NCBI RefSeq assembly: GCF_002917095.1
Contig: NZ_PQGA01000001.1
Coordinates: forward strand, 434,001 to 498,000
Length of the DNA stretch: 64,000 nucleotides
Source of the DNA: Paraburkholderia eburnea
GTDB lineage: Bacteria; Pseudomonadota; Gammaproteobacteria; Burkholderiales; Burkholderiaceae
Direction: 5' to 3'
Below the pieces are notes generated by a model. The model searched no databases, was not told the DNA's origin, and was given only the letters and a program-made list of their open reading frames with translations. Position numbers and translations under genes: made by a program. Shown in pieces: positions 1-8,084 of this stretch (position 1 is the stretch's first letter; every line of letters starts with the position of its first letter).

Positions 1-1
1 T

Positions 2-412
2 ACGATCAAGACCTTTGGCGGCTTCCGCGTGGCCATCGCCTCGTTCTCGTGCGAGTGCGCGGGCCTGCTGCTGCTGTGGCTCTCGCCCACGCCGCACGTC
101 GCGCTAGTCGGCGCGGCGCTCACGGGCTTCGGCTTTGCGCTGGTGTTCCCGGCGCTCGGCGTGGAGGCTGTCGGCCTCGTGCCGGCGGCGAGCCGCGGCG
201 CGGCGCTGTCCGCATATTCGGTGTTCCTCGATCTGTCGCTCGGCATCACCGGGCCGCTGGCCGGCTATGTGGCGAATGTGTTCGGCTACGCTTCGGTGTT
301 CCTGTTCGCCGCCATCGCCGCCGCGTCCGCCGTGGCGCTTTCCGTGTCGCTGCATCGCAGGAGCGTGCGCGAAGCGGCGCTCGCGCAGCCGGTTACGTCC
401 GACGCGCAGTAA
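2..412 (+). CDS. MFS transporter, C-terminal part (5' end outside window)
   Basis: The frame is open from base 2 to a TAA at 410-412, so only about the last 136 residues are present. They form a series of hydrophobic segments separated by short polar loops, with the glycine-rich helix [17 protein letters not shown] and the segment [19 protein letters not shown]. Both resemble the C-terminal half of major facilitator exporters of the YhhS/YfcJ type. The last 25 residues are a polar cytoplasmic tail. The substrate cannot be told from this fragment. A hairpin at 426-454 follows the stop codon. Confidence 0.7.
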   Translation, partial: TIKTFGGFRVAIASFSCECAGLLLLWLSPTPHVALVGAALTGFGFALVFPALGVEAVGLVPAASRGAALSAYSVFLDLSLGITGPLAGYVANVFGYASVFLFAAIAAASAVALSVSLHRRSVREAALAQPVTSDAQ

Positions 413-425
413 AAGTGCAATAAAA

Positions 426-454
426 AACCGCACCGGGCAACGCCCGATGCGGTT
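426..454. terminator. Bidirectional intrinsic terminator between the MFS gene and aspD
   Basis: AACCGCA.CGGGC, a 3-nt loop, then GCCCG.TGCGGTT form a 12-bp stem with one mismatch. Read on the minus strand the stem is followed by a T run (the A run at 422-427 on the plus strand). It therefore best serves as the terminator of the minus-strand aspD transcript, and it also closes the converging MFS gene. Confidence 0.7.
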
Positions 455-511
455 CGTCCTCTCCCGCGCGGCGGCGCGTCAAACGCCGCCACGCAGGCTT
501 ATCGTCCTTCC

Positions 512-2176
512 CTACTTCTTCACCGCGCTCGGGTCGATCTTCTTGCCGGTTTCCTCGTTATAGCGCTGGACGTATTCCTCGCTGAGCTTGCGCATCGCGC
601 GGCCGATCTTGCGATAGTCCGCTTCGTTCAGGTTCGCGAGCGACACGCGGCCCGACGGATGCGCGGTGCCGAAGCCCTTGCCCGGCAGCAGCACGACGCG
701 GGCTTCGGCGGCGAGCCGGAACAGCAGTTCGTTGGGCTGGACCTGCTTGAGCAGCCAGTCGACGAACTCGCGGCCAAAGCGTTTCTCGCCCAGATACTCC
801 ATGTCGATGATCGTGTAGTAATCGACCTGGTTCGGATCGCTCGCATCGACGGCAATGCCCATCTCCTCGTAGAGCGCGCGCTTGCGGCTGCGGATCAGGC
901 GCTTGAGCGCGTTCTTGTAGGCGTCCGGCGTATCCATCAGCGAGAACAGCGAGAACAGCACCATCTGCACCTGCTGCGGCGTCGATAGACCCGCCGTGTG
1001 ATTGAGCGCGACGGTGCGGCTGTCGGCCACCAGACGGTCGATGAACTTGAGCTTGTCCGGCTCGGTCGTGATCGACTCGTAGCGCTTGTGCAGGATCTTC
1101 TTCTCTTCCTTCGGCAGCTTCGCGAGCGTGGCGTCGAGCACATTGTCGCGATGCGTGGCGATCGCGCCCAGACGCCAGCCGGTGGCCCCAAAGTATTTCG
1201 AATAGGAATACACAAGAATCGTGTTCTTCGGCGCGAGCGCGAAGAGCGACACGAAGTTGTCGGCGAAGGTGCCGTACACGTCGTCGGTCAGCAGGATGAG
1301 GTCCGGGCGCTCCTTGATGATCTCGGCGATGTATTCGAGGCTTTCATCGTCGATCTTCACCGACGGCGGATTGCTCGGGTTGACCAGGAAGAACGCCTTC
1401 ACCTTCGGGTCGCGCAGCTTGTCGAGTTCCTTCTTCGAGTACTGCCAGTTGTTCTCGACGGTGGCGTCCAGATGCACGACGTTGAGCTGATAGTCGTTGA
1501 GTTCGGGAATCTCGATGTACGGCGTGAAGATCGGCATGCCCAGCGCGATGGTGTCGCCCGCCTTGATCAGGAAATTCTCGCGCATCGTGTTGAAGATGTA
1601 CGTCATGGCCGCGGTGCCGCCTTCGACCGCGAACACGTCGAACTCGCCGACGAACGGATGCTTGCCGATCATCTCGCGGCGCAGATACTGGCCCACGATG
1701 ATTTCGGACAGCTTGAGCATGCGGTCCGGCACCGGATAGTTACAGGCCAGGATGCCTTCGCACATCTCATAGAGGAAGTCGCCCGCCGACAGACCGAGCT
1801 GGTCGCGCACATACGAGACCGCGCCGCCGATGAAATCGATGCCGGGCTGGCCCTTGTTCTCACGCAGGAACTGGTCGAAGCGCTCGACGATGCCGGCACG
1901 CTGCGGAAAGCCGCCCACGCCTTCGGGCATGTACGAGAAAGAGCGCTCCGATTCGCGCATCGCGAAAAGGCCCAGTTGCCAGAAGCCGTGGCGCGGAATC
2001 GTCGCGAGGAAGTTGGGGTTGCCGCGGCCGGCATTGAGCATCGCAAGATTGGCCGGACGCTCGGTCGCGCCGCCGCCCGCTGCCTTGATGAGTTCGTCCT
2101 TGAGCTCGAACGGGCTAAGTGCGTCGAGGCCACTCTTTTCCTTCGTGCCGTTACCGTTGCCTTTACCTTTTGCCAT
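512..2176 (-). CDS. aspD: Bifunctional aspartate aminotransferase / L-aspartate 4-decarboxylase
   Basis: A 554-residue fold-type I PLP enzyme that beta-decarboxylates L-aspartate to L-alanine and CO2, with side aminotransferase activity. The PLP lysine is Lys327 in SYSKYFGATGWRLG. The cofactor region LLTDDVYGTF lies at about 295-304, and NPSNPPS at about 266-272 is the usual aminotransferase-type signature. The length matches known AspD enzymes (about 530-550 residues) and is much longer than ordinary aspartate aminotransferases. I chose the ATG at 2176 because GGAGAG precedes it; the open frame extends a further 41 unconvincing residues upstream. A short Gly/Asn/Lys-rich stretch opens the protein. 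It is the last gene of a minus-strand operon behind two AspT antiporters, which supports the assignment strongly. The enzyme is cytoplasmic, and each turnover consumes an internal proton. Confidence 0.93.
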   Translation of the reverse strand: MAKGKGNGNGTKEKSGLDALSPFELKDELIKAAGGGATERPANLAMLNAGRGNPNFLATIPRHGFWQLGLFAMRESERSFSYMPEGVGGFPQRAGIVERFDQFLRENKGQPGIDFIGGAVSYVRDQLGLSAGDFLYEMCEGILACNYPVPDRMLKLSEIIVGQYLRREMIGKHPFVGEFDVFAVEGGTAAMTYIFNTMRENFLIKAGDTIALGMPIFTPYIEIPELNDYQLNVVHLDATVENNWQYSKKELDKLRDPKVKAFFLVNPSNPPSVKIDDESLEYIAEIIKERPDLILLTDDVYGTFADNFVSLFALAPKNTILVYSYSKYFGATGWRLGAIATHRDNVLDATLAKLPKEEKKILHKRYESITTEPDKLKFIDRLVADSRTVALNHTAGLSTPQQVQMVLFSLFSLMDTPDAYKNALKRLIRSRKRALYEEMGIAVDASDPNQVDYYTIIDMEYLGEKRFGREFVDWLLKQVQPNELLFRLAAEARVVLLPGKGFGTAHPSGRVSLANLNEADYRKIGRAMRKLSEEYVQRYNEETGKKIDPSAVKK

Positions 2177-2322
2177 GATGCTCTCCAGTGAGAAGACATT
2201 GAGCGTGCCGCCGCTATCCGCGCCTGGGCGCCATTCGCCGCGCAAACAGCCGGCACGCGTTTCGACCCATTCCAGCGGGCCTGCGCGCCGGAACGGCACG
2301 CGCGGCCCGCGTTGACTTCATC

Positions 2323-4008
2323 TCATGCAAGACCGACCACGAGCGGCCCGAGCAGCGTGAGCAGCACGTTCGCGATCGCGTAGGTGATGGCGAACGGCAC
2401 CGTCGGCACGGCACTCTCGGCCTTGTCGAGAATGCCGCCGAACGCCGGGTTCGCACTGCGCGAGCCGGACAGCGCGCCCGCGAGAATCGCCGCGTTGTTG
2501 TACTTCAGCACGTAGCGGCCAAACAGCATCGTGAGGATCAGCGGCACGATCGTCACCACCACGCCGAGCAGGAAGATCGTGATGCCGCTCTGCTTGACCG
2601 TCACCACCGCCTGCAGCCCCGAGTTCAGCCCCACCACCGCGACGAAGGCCGCCAGCCCGAAGTCCTTGAGCAGTTGCGAGGCGGCCGGCGGCATCACGCC
2701 GTACATCGGATGCTTGCCGCGCATCCAGCCGAACAGCAGACCCGCGAGCAGGCAGCCGCCGCCCGAGCCGAGCGTGAGCGGAATGCCCGCCACGTTCACG
2801 ACGATCAGACCGACCAGCAGACCCAGCACGAGGCCCACGCCCATGTAGATGAAGTCGGTCTTGTTGCTCCACGCCAGCTCATAACCGGCTTCCTGGACCG
2901 CGCGTTTGGTGTCCGTTGCCGTGCCGTAAATCGTGATGACGTCGCCGTGTTCGAGCTGCGTTTGCGGCAGCACCGGCACCGGCTGGCCCGCGCGCTCGAT
3001 CTTCTCGATGTAGACGCCGTGGCGCATGTCGTGATCGACGTTCTTGCGCACCTCGGCGATCGTCGTATGGTTCATGCCCTTCTTCGTGAAGACGAGCTGG
3101 CGCGTCTGCATCACGAGGCTCATGCCGCCCGAATCCGGCACTTCCGGCCCGATCAGCGCGCCCACTTCGACCATCTGCTCGCGGCGGCCCACGACCAGCA
3201 CGATGTCGTCGCGGCTGAGCACGAAGTCAGGCGTCGAGTCGAGGATCTTGCCCGCGCGGCGGATCTTCTCGATGGCGACTAAATCGTGCTCCGCCGTTTC
3301 GAGCTGCTTGACGGTCTTGCCCGCCGCGGCCTCCACGCGGAACACGCGCCCGAACAGTTCCGGCAGCGCCGTCACCTGGCCCGGTCCCGACGAAGCGCCG
3401 CCACCCGCCATTTCGCGTTCGGCATCGAGCGAGGCGTCCTTGAGGCTGCGCCCCATGAACTTCGGCAGGATGTTCACGCAGACGATGATCGCGCCGAGCG
3501 AGCCGAACACGTAGGTCACGGCGTAGCCGATCGCGACATCGGCCTGCATCGCCTTGACCTGGTCGGCCGGCAGTCCCAGACGCGCGATGGCGTCGCCGGC
3601 GGTGCCGATAATGGCCGACTGCGTCATGCCGCCCGCGGCGAGACCGGCGGCGAGGCCCTTGTTGAGGTGAAAGAGCTTTGCGCACACCAGCACCGTGAAA
3701 AGGCCCGCGAGCGCCATGAAGACCGCCATGGCGATTTCGCGCAGCGTCTTGCGGTTGAGCGAGTTGAAGAAGCCCGGCCCCGAGTCGTAACCCACGGCAT
3801 AGATGAAGACGGCGAACATCACCGATTTCACGCCGTTATCGATCGTCACGCCCACCTGGCTGACCACGACGGCGGCGAGCAGCGACCCGCCCACGCCGCC
3901 TAGCTGGAATTTGCCGAAGTTGATCTGGCCGATCCAGTAACCGACGGCCAGCGACAGAAACAAGGCAATTTCCGGGGATTTGTGAAAGATGTCATGTAGC
4001 CATTCCAT
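2323..4008 (-). CDS. aspT: Aspartate:alanine antiporter (AAE family), operon copy 2
   Basis: 561 residues in the AspT/YidE/YbjL layout. An N-terminal membrane half (about 1-170) holds the duplicated antiporter domain. A central cytoplasmic region (about 205-370) has two TrkA_C/RCK_C-like modules with the EHGDVITIYGTATD segment. A second membrane half (about 385-561) contains LLAGLLFGWMRGKHP and KDFGLAAFVAVVGLNSG. In characterised AspT proteins electrogenic exchange of aspartate(1-) for alanine(0), coupled to AspD, builds proton-motive force. The ATG at 4008 is preceded by GAGGG. It sits between a paralogous antiporter upstream (72 bp away) and aspD downstream (146 bp). The substrate is assigned mainly from the aspD linkage; which of the two copies is the true aspartate:alanine exchanger cannot be read from the sequence. 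Confidence 0.85.
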   Translation of the reverse strand: MEWLHDIFHKSPEIALFLSLAVGYWIGQINFGKFQLGGVGGSLLAAVVVSQVGVTIDNGVKSVMFAVFIYAVGYDSGPGFFNSLNRKTLREIAMAVFMALAGLFTVLVCAKLFHLNKGLAAGLAAGGMTQSAIIGTAGDAIARLGLPADQVKAMQADVAIGYAVTYVFGSLGAIIVCVNILPKFMGRSLKDASLDAEREMAGGGASSGPGQVTALPELFGRVFRVEAAAGKTVKQLETAEHDLVAIEKIRRAGKILDSTPDFVLSRDDIVLVVGRREQMVEVGALIGPEVPDSGGMSLVMQTRQLVFTKKGMNHTTIAEVRKNVDHDMRHGVYIEKIERAGQPVPVLPQTQLEHGDVITIYGTATDTKRAVQEAGYELAWSNKTDFIYMGVGLVLGLLVGLIVVNVAGIPLTLGSGGGCLLAGLLFGWMRGKHPMYGVMPPAASQLLKDFGLAAFVAVVGLNSGLQAVVTVKQSGITIFLLGVVVTIVPLILTMLFGRYVLKYNNAAILAGALSGSRSANPAFGGILDKAESAVPTVPFAITYAIANVLLTLLGPLVVGLA

Positions 4009-4080
4009 CGTGCCCTCGCATTGGTAGGTGTGATGCGCTGCTGCCGCCCCAAGAGGCTGGCTGCGCGGTCCAGCGCCGCG

Positions 4081-5763
4081 TCAGCCGAACTTCGTCGCGA
4101 GCCCGACCACCACGGGCCCCATGAGCGGCAACAAGATATTCGACAGCGCATAGGTGATCGTGTAGCCGATCACGGGCGTCGAATTGCCGGTGACGCCAAC
4201 GAGCGCACTGATCGCCGGCGTGCTGCACTGCTGACCTGCAATCGCGCCGAGCAGCATCGGCGCTTCGAGCTTGAGAAACATTCGCCCGATCCAGAGAGAC
4301 AGAAGGCCCGGAATCAGCACCATCAGGATGCCGGCGAGCGGCAGCGCGAGGCCGTACTCGCGCACGAGCTTGATGGCGTCGGGTCCGGCCGACAGGCCCA
4401 CGGCCGCGATGAAGGTGGCAAGGCCGAAGTCCTTGAGCACCTGCGCCGCCGCCGAGGGCAGCGAGCCGACCACGGGAAAATGCGAGCACAGCCAGCCGAA
4501 GAAAAGACCGGAAAGCAGGCAGCCGCCGCCCGTGCCGAGCACGAGCGCCACACCGCCCACATTCACGCCGAAACGCCCGATCATCATGCCGACCAGCACG
4601 CCCAGGCCCAGATAGACGAAGTCGGTTTTCTGGGTCTGCTGGATCACGTAACCCAGGCGCTTCGCGCCGCGCGCCACGTCCGTCGGCGCGCCCAGCAGCG
4701 TGAGCACGTCGCCGCGATGAACCACCGTGCCGGGCAGCGCGGGCACCGTGGCGTCGAGCCGCGTGATCGCACTCACGTAGATGCCGCGTCCGTCCTCGGG
4801 TGTGGCGCGCTCGCGCAGTTGCGCGAGCGTGAGGCCGTTGGCTTCGCGACGCGTGAGCATCACGTCCACGCGCTGCGCGAGCAGCTTCGTGAAGCCCTCG
4901 CCGGAGACTTCGGCGCCGAGCTGCGCCGACGCCTCGACCATCGATTCGCGCCGCCCGGCGATGAACACGATGTCGCCGGAGCGCAGCGCGAACTGCGCGT
5001 CGGCGTCGATCTGGCGCTGCTCGCGCAGCACGCGCTCGATCGTGATGTTGTTGCCGAAGCGCGCCTCGAACGCGCCGACCTGCGTGCCCGCGGCCGGCCC
5101 CACGTCGAACGCGCGGCCCACGAGCGGCTGCAGCGCGAGGCGCTGGCCTTCGTCGAGCACGCCGTCGCCGCCGAGCTTGCGAAAGAGGCGCGCGGCCTCC
5201 TCGCGCAGATTCACGCGCATGATGAGCGGCGCGATCTGGCTCGTGAACAGCACGATGGTGATGAGGCCAAACAGGTAACTCACGCTATAGGCCGTGACGA
5301 TGTGGGCCTGCATCGCGCTCACCTGGGCCTCGCTCAGGCCGAGCCGCGCGATGGCCTCCGACGCGGTGCCGATCACGGCGGATTCCGTGGCCGCGCCCGC
5401 GAGCAGCCCGGCTGCGGTGCCCGCGTCGAGCTTCATCAGCACGACCGCGATCATGACGAGCGCCATGACGGAGACGATCTCGACAATCGATAGCAGTCCG
5501 TAGCGCCAGCCGCGCCCCACATTCGCAAAGAACTGCGGGCCGCCCGTGAAGCCGAGCGCGAAGATGAACAGCGCAAACGCCACGTTCTTGAGATCGGGAG
5601 CGATGCGCGCGCCCGTCTGGCCGAGCACGAGCGCAACGATCAGCGTGCCGCACACGCCGCCCAGCGATATCGGTCCAAAGCGAATTGAACCAATTAGATA
5701 ACCGAGTGCGAGACTCACGAACAGGGCAATCTCGGGTTGCGACTTCAGCAATTCGACGATCAT
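4081..5763 (-). CDS. aspT: Aspartate:alanine antiporter paralogue (AAE family), operon copy 1
   Basis: 560 residues with the same architecture as the next gene: two membrane halves around a cytoplasmic double TrkA_C region with RGDVLTLLGAPTD. Matching blocks such as GTGGGCLLSGLFFGW and VLKDFGLATFIAAVGLSAG show that the two genes are paralogues. They are clearly diverged along most of their length, so this is not a recent duplication. It is the promoter-proximal gene of the operon. The ATG at 5763 has only a weak Shine-Dalgarno candidate. A T-N11-A palindrome lies about 100 bp upstream at 5860-5874. It may transport aspartate like its neighbour or prefer another amino or dicarboxylic acid. Confidence 0.8.
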   Translation of the reverse strand: MIVELLKSQPEIALFVSLALGYLIGSIRFGPISLGGVCGTLIVALVLGQTGARIAPDLKNVAFALFIFALGFTGGPQFFANVGRGWRYGLLSIVEIVSVMALVMIAVVLMKLDAGTAAGLLAGAATESAVIGTASEAIARLGLSEAQVSAMQAHIVTAYSVSYLFGLITIVLFTSQIAPLIMRVNLREEAARLFRKLGGDGVLDEGQRLALQPLVGRAFDVGPAAGTQVGAFEARFGNNITIERVLREQRQIDADAQFALRSGDIVFIAGRRESMVEASAQLGAEVSGEGFTKLLAQRVDVMLTRREANGLTLAQLRERATPEDGRGIYVSAITRLDATVPALPGTVVHRGDVLTLLGAPTDVARGAKRLGYVIQQTQKTDFVYLGLGVLVGMMIGRFGVNVGGVALVLGTGGGCLLSGLFFGWLCSHFPVVGSLPSAAAQVLKDFGLATFIAAVGLSAGPDAIKLVREYGLALPLAGILMVLIPGLLSLWIGRMFLKLEAPMLLGAIAGQQCSTPAISALVGVTGNSTPVIGYTITYALSNILLPLMGPVVVGLATKFG

Positions 5764-5859
5764 GTCAGGTCTGCCGATTTACGTTTTGGTTTTCCCAAAT
5801 GCGCTTAAAAGAAACATGCGTTTAGCATGCATGTCTCTATACCGCAACTCGCCGCTTAT

Positions 5860-5874
5860 TTGCGCAATGCGCAA
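5860..5874. promoter_or_regulatory. Candidate LysR-type operator (T-N11-A dyad)
   Basis: TTGCGC-AAT-GCGCAA is a perfect dyad that contains the T-N11-A core typical of LysR-family sites (T at 5861, A at 5873). It lies about 97 bp upstream of the first aspT start and about 480 bp upstream of the divergent LysR gene. That position is more consistent with control of the asp operon than with control of the regulator's own gene. Confidence 0.55.
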
Positions 5875-6023
5875 TAAATCCCAAAACCGCCTTTATCCAT
5901 CGCTTATGTTAAAAGTGTGAAGCCGTCCTGTACTGCAACTGACCGAGGATTGAAAGCAAACGTATTCCGCGCCACAAAATAGCAGACTACGGGAAGCCCT
6001 GTCGTGAAGGTGCACAGCGGCTG

Positions 6024-6041
6024 GGGGAAATTTATTTCCCC
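6024..6041. promoter_or_regulatory. Perfect 18-bp A/T-centred palindrome
   Basis: GGGGAAAT-TT-ATTTCCCC is a perfect dyad with a 2-bp centre in the aspT/LysR spacer. No T run suited to termination follows it on either strand, so an operator is a better guess than a terminator. The binding protein is unknown. Confidence 0.4.
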
Positions 6042-6063
6042 GCTTCATACACCGCTTCATACA
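6040..6063. repeat. Tandem duplication of a 12-mer
   Basis: Two perfect adjacent copies of CCGCTTCATACA start inside the right end of the 18-bp palindrome. They may come from replication slippage, or they may be paired protein-binding sites. Confidence 0.6.
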
Positions 6064-6351
6064 GGTTAATCCGATGCGAATCTGACATATCTTTTAGCGA
6101 CCTTGAAAAGGTGGCAAAAACGTCTCTTTCAATTCTCATGCCAGCCGCTCATGAACTTTTAACAAACACGAAACAGGCCTGCCGCCTGAGATAAATATTG
6201 TAATTCCCAACGACTGTCAATATTATTTTCGTGCACGATCGCTGCTCGCTCATCAGGAAGTCGCGTTACATTGGATATCCGGAATTGACCGGAAAAAGCC
6301 CGCGTAATGCCCCTTCAACCGGCACATGCACCAGCATACGAGGCGAATTCG

Positions 6352-7344
6352 ATGAACCAGATACACGCCATGCGCGTCTTCGTCAGGGTTGCGGAATCGC
6401 AGAGCTTTCGCCGCGCCGCCCAGCAACTCGACGTCTCGAATGCGCTCGTCACCCGCTCGATCGCCATGCTCGAAGCCCATCTGCATACGCGTCTCATCAA
6501 CCGCACCACGCGCAACCTTTCGCTGACCGAAGCAGGCCTGCGCTATCTCGAAGGCTGCAAGAGCGTGCTGGAGGAACTCGATCACCTGGAAGACTCGCTC
6601 GCGCACACCGAGCGCGAGCCAAGTGGCACGCTGCGCGTGATGGCCGCGGGCGCGCTGTCGCTGGGCACGCTCACGCCGCTCATCGACGGTTTCCGCCGGC
6701 TTTATCCGCGTGTGAACGTGCGGCTGACGCTGGCCGAGAAACCAACCGAGCTGCTCGAAGACGGCTTCGATGTCGGCATCGTCGCGGCTTGCGCCACGCG
6801 TGGCGGCGAGTTTGTCGAACATGCGCTCGGCACCACGGCTTTCGTGCCGTGCGCATCGCCTGCGTGGCTGGCCGAGCACGGCGAGCCGCGCACGCCCGAA
6901 CAGCTGGAGCAGCACGCCGCCGTGACGCTGCCGCCCGAGGAGCGCAGCGCGAGCTGGCTATTCGCGCGGCCAGGCGAAAGCGCGCAGCAGGTCACGCTGC
7001 AACCCGGCTACGCGGTCAACAACATGCTGATGGTGCGGCTTGCGGCGCTGGCGGGCATGGGCGTGGCGATCGTGCCCGCGCCGCTGGTCGCCGACGACCT
7101 GGCCGCCGGCACGCTCGTGCGGTTATTGCAGGACTACGAGATCGAGGACGCGCAGGCGAGCATGGCCATTGTCTATCCGCGCCGCCAGTATCTGCCCGCA
7201 AAAACGCTGCGCTTCGTCGATTACACCATCGAGCATTTTCAACAGACGTGCGAAGCAAAGCCGGCGTCGGTGCCCCACGGTGCCCGCACGATGCTTGCTG
7301 CGGGCACGGTGGCATCAGGCCCACATATGCTGATGCATGGTTAG
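6352..7344 (+). CDS. LysR-family transcriptional regulator, probable regulator of the asp operon
   Basis: 330 residues. An N-terminal winged helix-turn-helix (about 3-62, with AAQQLDVSNALVTRSIAMLE as the helix-turn-helix and RTTRNLSLTEAG as the wing) is followed by a periplasmic-binding-protein-like effector domain (about 90-300) opening with GTLRVMAAGALSLGTLTPLI. The family length is about 300. The ATG at 6352 follows GAGGCG; an alternative start at 6307 adds 15 residues that do not look like the family. The gene is divergent from aspT-aspT-aspD and faces a T-N11-A site in their shared spacer. Regulation of that operon is inferred from this arrangement and the effector is unknown. A terminator follows at 7371-7392. 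Confidence 0.88.
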   Translation: MNQIHAMRVFVRVAESQSFRRAAQQLDVSNALVTRSIAMLEAHLHTRLINRTTRNLSLTEAGLRYLEGCKSVLEELDHLEDSLAHTEREPSGTLRVMAAGALSLGTLTPLIDGFRRLYPRVNVRLTLAEKPTELLEDGFDVGIVAACATRGGEFVEHALGTTAFVPCASPAWLAEHGEPRTPEQLEQHAAVTLPPEERSASWLFARPGESAQQVTLQPGYAVNNMLMVRLAALAGMGVAIVPAPLVADDLAAGTLVRLLQDYEIEDAQASMAIVYPRRQYLPAKTLRFVDYTIEHFQQTCEAKPASVPHGARTMLAAGTVASGPHMLMHG

Positions 7345-7370
7345 GCAACGTCGTATCGAGGGTGTACGTG

Positions 7371-7392
7371 AGGGCGCGCGAGCGCCCTTTTC
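7371..7392 (+). terminator. Intrinsic terminator after the LysR gene
   Basis: AGGGCGC, a GCGA loop, and GCGCCCT followed by TTTCTT give a 7-bp GC stem with a T-rich tail. It begins 26 bp after the LysR stop codon. Confidence 0.65.
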
Positions 7393-7414
7393 TTCATGCG
7401 CTCGACGGCAACGG

Positions 7415-7966
7415 TCAAGGCGCGTGCTCCACGGCGTCGGGCGGCGCATCGTCCTCGCCCGCCGCGCCGCATAACTCGCGCAGCAGCGGCGCTTCGCGCT
7501 CGTGCACTTCCACCGGCAACCACACCGCCCCCGCCCACGCGAGATAGCGCGCGCGATGCTGGCCGTTGCGAAACGCCACCACGCCCACGTGCGCCACGCC
7601 GAGCCAACCGGCCAGACCACCCGCGCGCCGTTTGGTGATCGTCACATAGGGCATTTGCGGCACGCGCTCGTTGCGCGGATCGAGAAACTCGCGGATGCCG
7701 CGCACCTTGCCCGCGTGCCAGTCATCGACAGGCTTGAGCACATAGTCGGTGTCGTCGCGGTCGGCGCACAGCAGCAACTTCTGGAGATCGACGAGCACCA
7801 CTTCGTGACGCGTCCCGTCGGTCGCGAAGACGCGCTTGAAGCGCACATGGTCGTACGCCTGATGAGCAGGCAAGGGCACGACCCAAAACGGGCCGCTGGC
7901 CGCCTCGCGCGGCGGCGAGGGAATCGAAGGCATCTCGGGGGGCATGGACATGGACGTCTTCGGCAT
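7415..7966 (-). CDS. Plasmid fertility-inhibition-factor-like (FiwA-like) protein, putative
   Basis: 183 residues with no membrane segment. An N-terminal proline/methionine-rich lead (about 1-25) precedes a compact domain. The segment VAFRNGQHRARYLAWAGAVW with the following LPVEV resembles the ParB/Sulfiredoxin-like F-x-D/N-G-x-H-R motif found in FiwA-type fertility inhibition factors, here with N in place of D. I recognise the family only weakly and infer no activity. No plasmid genes are nearby. It converges on the LysR gene, and the crotonase gene is divergent from it. The ATG at 7966 is the furthest plausible start; in-frame Met6, Met8 and Met12 could also be used. Confidence 0.5.
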   Translation of the reverse strand: MPKTSMSMPPEMPSIPSPPREAASGPFWVVPLPAHQAYDHVRFKRVFATDGTRHEVVLVDLQKLLLCADRDDTDYVLKPVDDWHAGKVRGIREFLDPRNERVPQMPYVTITKRRAGGLAGWLGVAHVGVVAFRNGQHRARYLAWAGAVWLPVEVHEREAPLLRELCGAAGEDDAPPDAVEHAP

Positions 7967-8017
7967 GCAAATAAGGCGCCTCTCGCAGGGAGGAAAAGCG
8001 GCCTAAGCTACGAGGGA

Positions 8018-8036
8018 TTCGTGACTATTTCGTGAC
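8018..8036. repeat. Helically phased direct repeat upstream of the crotonase gene
   Basis: TTCGTGAC occurs twice with an 11-bp period (8018-8025 and 8029-8036), about 50-65 bp before the start codon. The one-turn spacing would suit an activator bound to one DNA face, but two 8-mers are weak evidence. Confidence 0.3.
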
Positions 8037-8084
8037 CTATGCTACGTGAATATGCGCGGTGTGGGTTTATCCGGGAAGCCGCCA

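Larger units (their letters stand above)
5764..6351. other. 588-bp divergent regulatory spacer between aspT and the LysR gene
   Basis: No coding frame is convincing here and the base composition is visibly more A/T-rich than in the flanking genes. It holds a 15-bp LysR-type palindrome (5860-5874), an inverted repeat ACATGC...GCATGT (5814-5834), an 18-bp palindrome (6024-6041) and a perfect tandem 12-mer (6040-6063). The spacer is long for a simple divergent promoter, so it may hold more than one operator or a small untranslated RNA. I found no definite small RNA. Confidence 0.6.
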
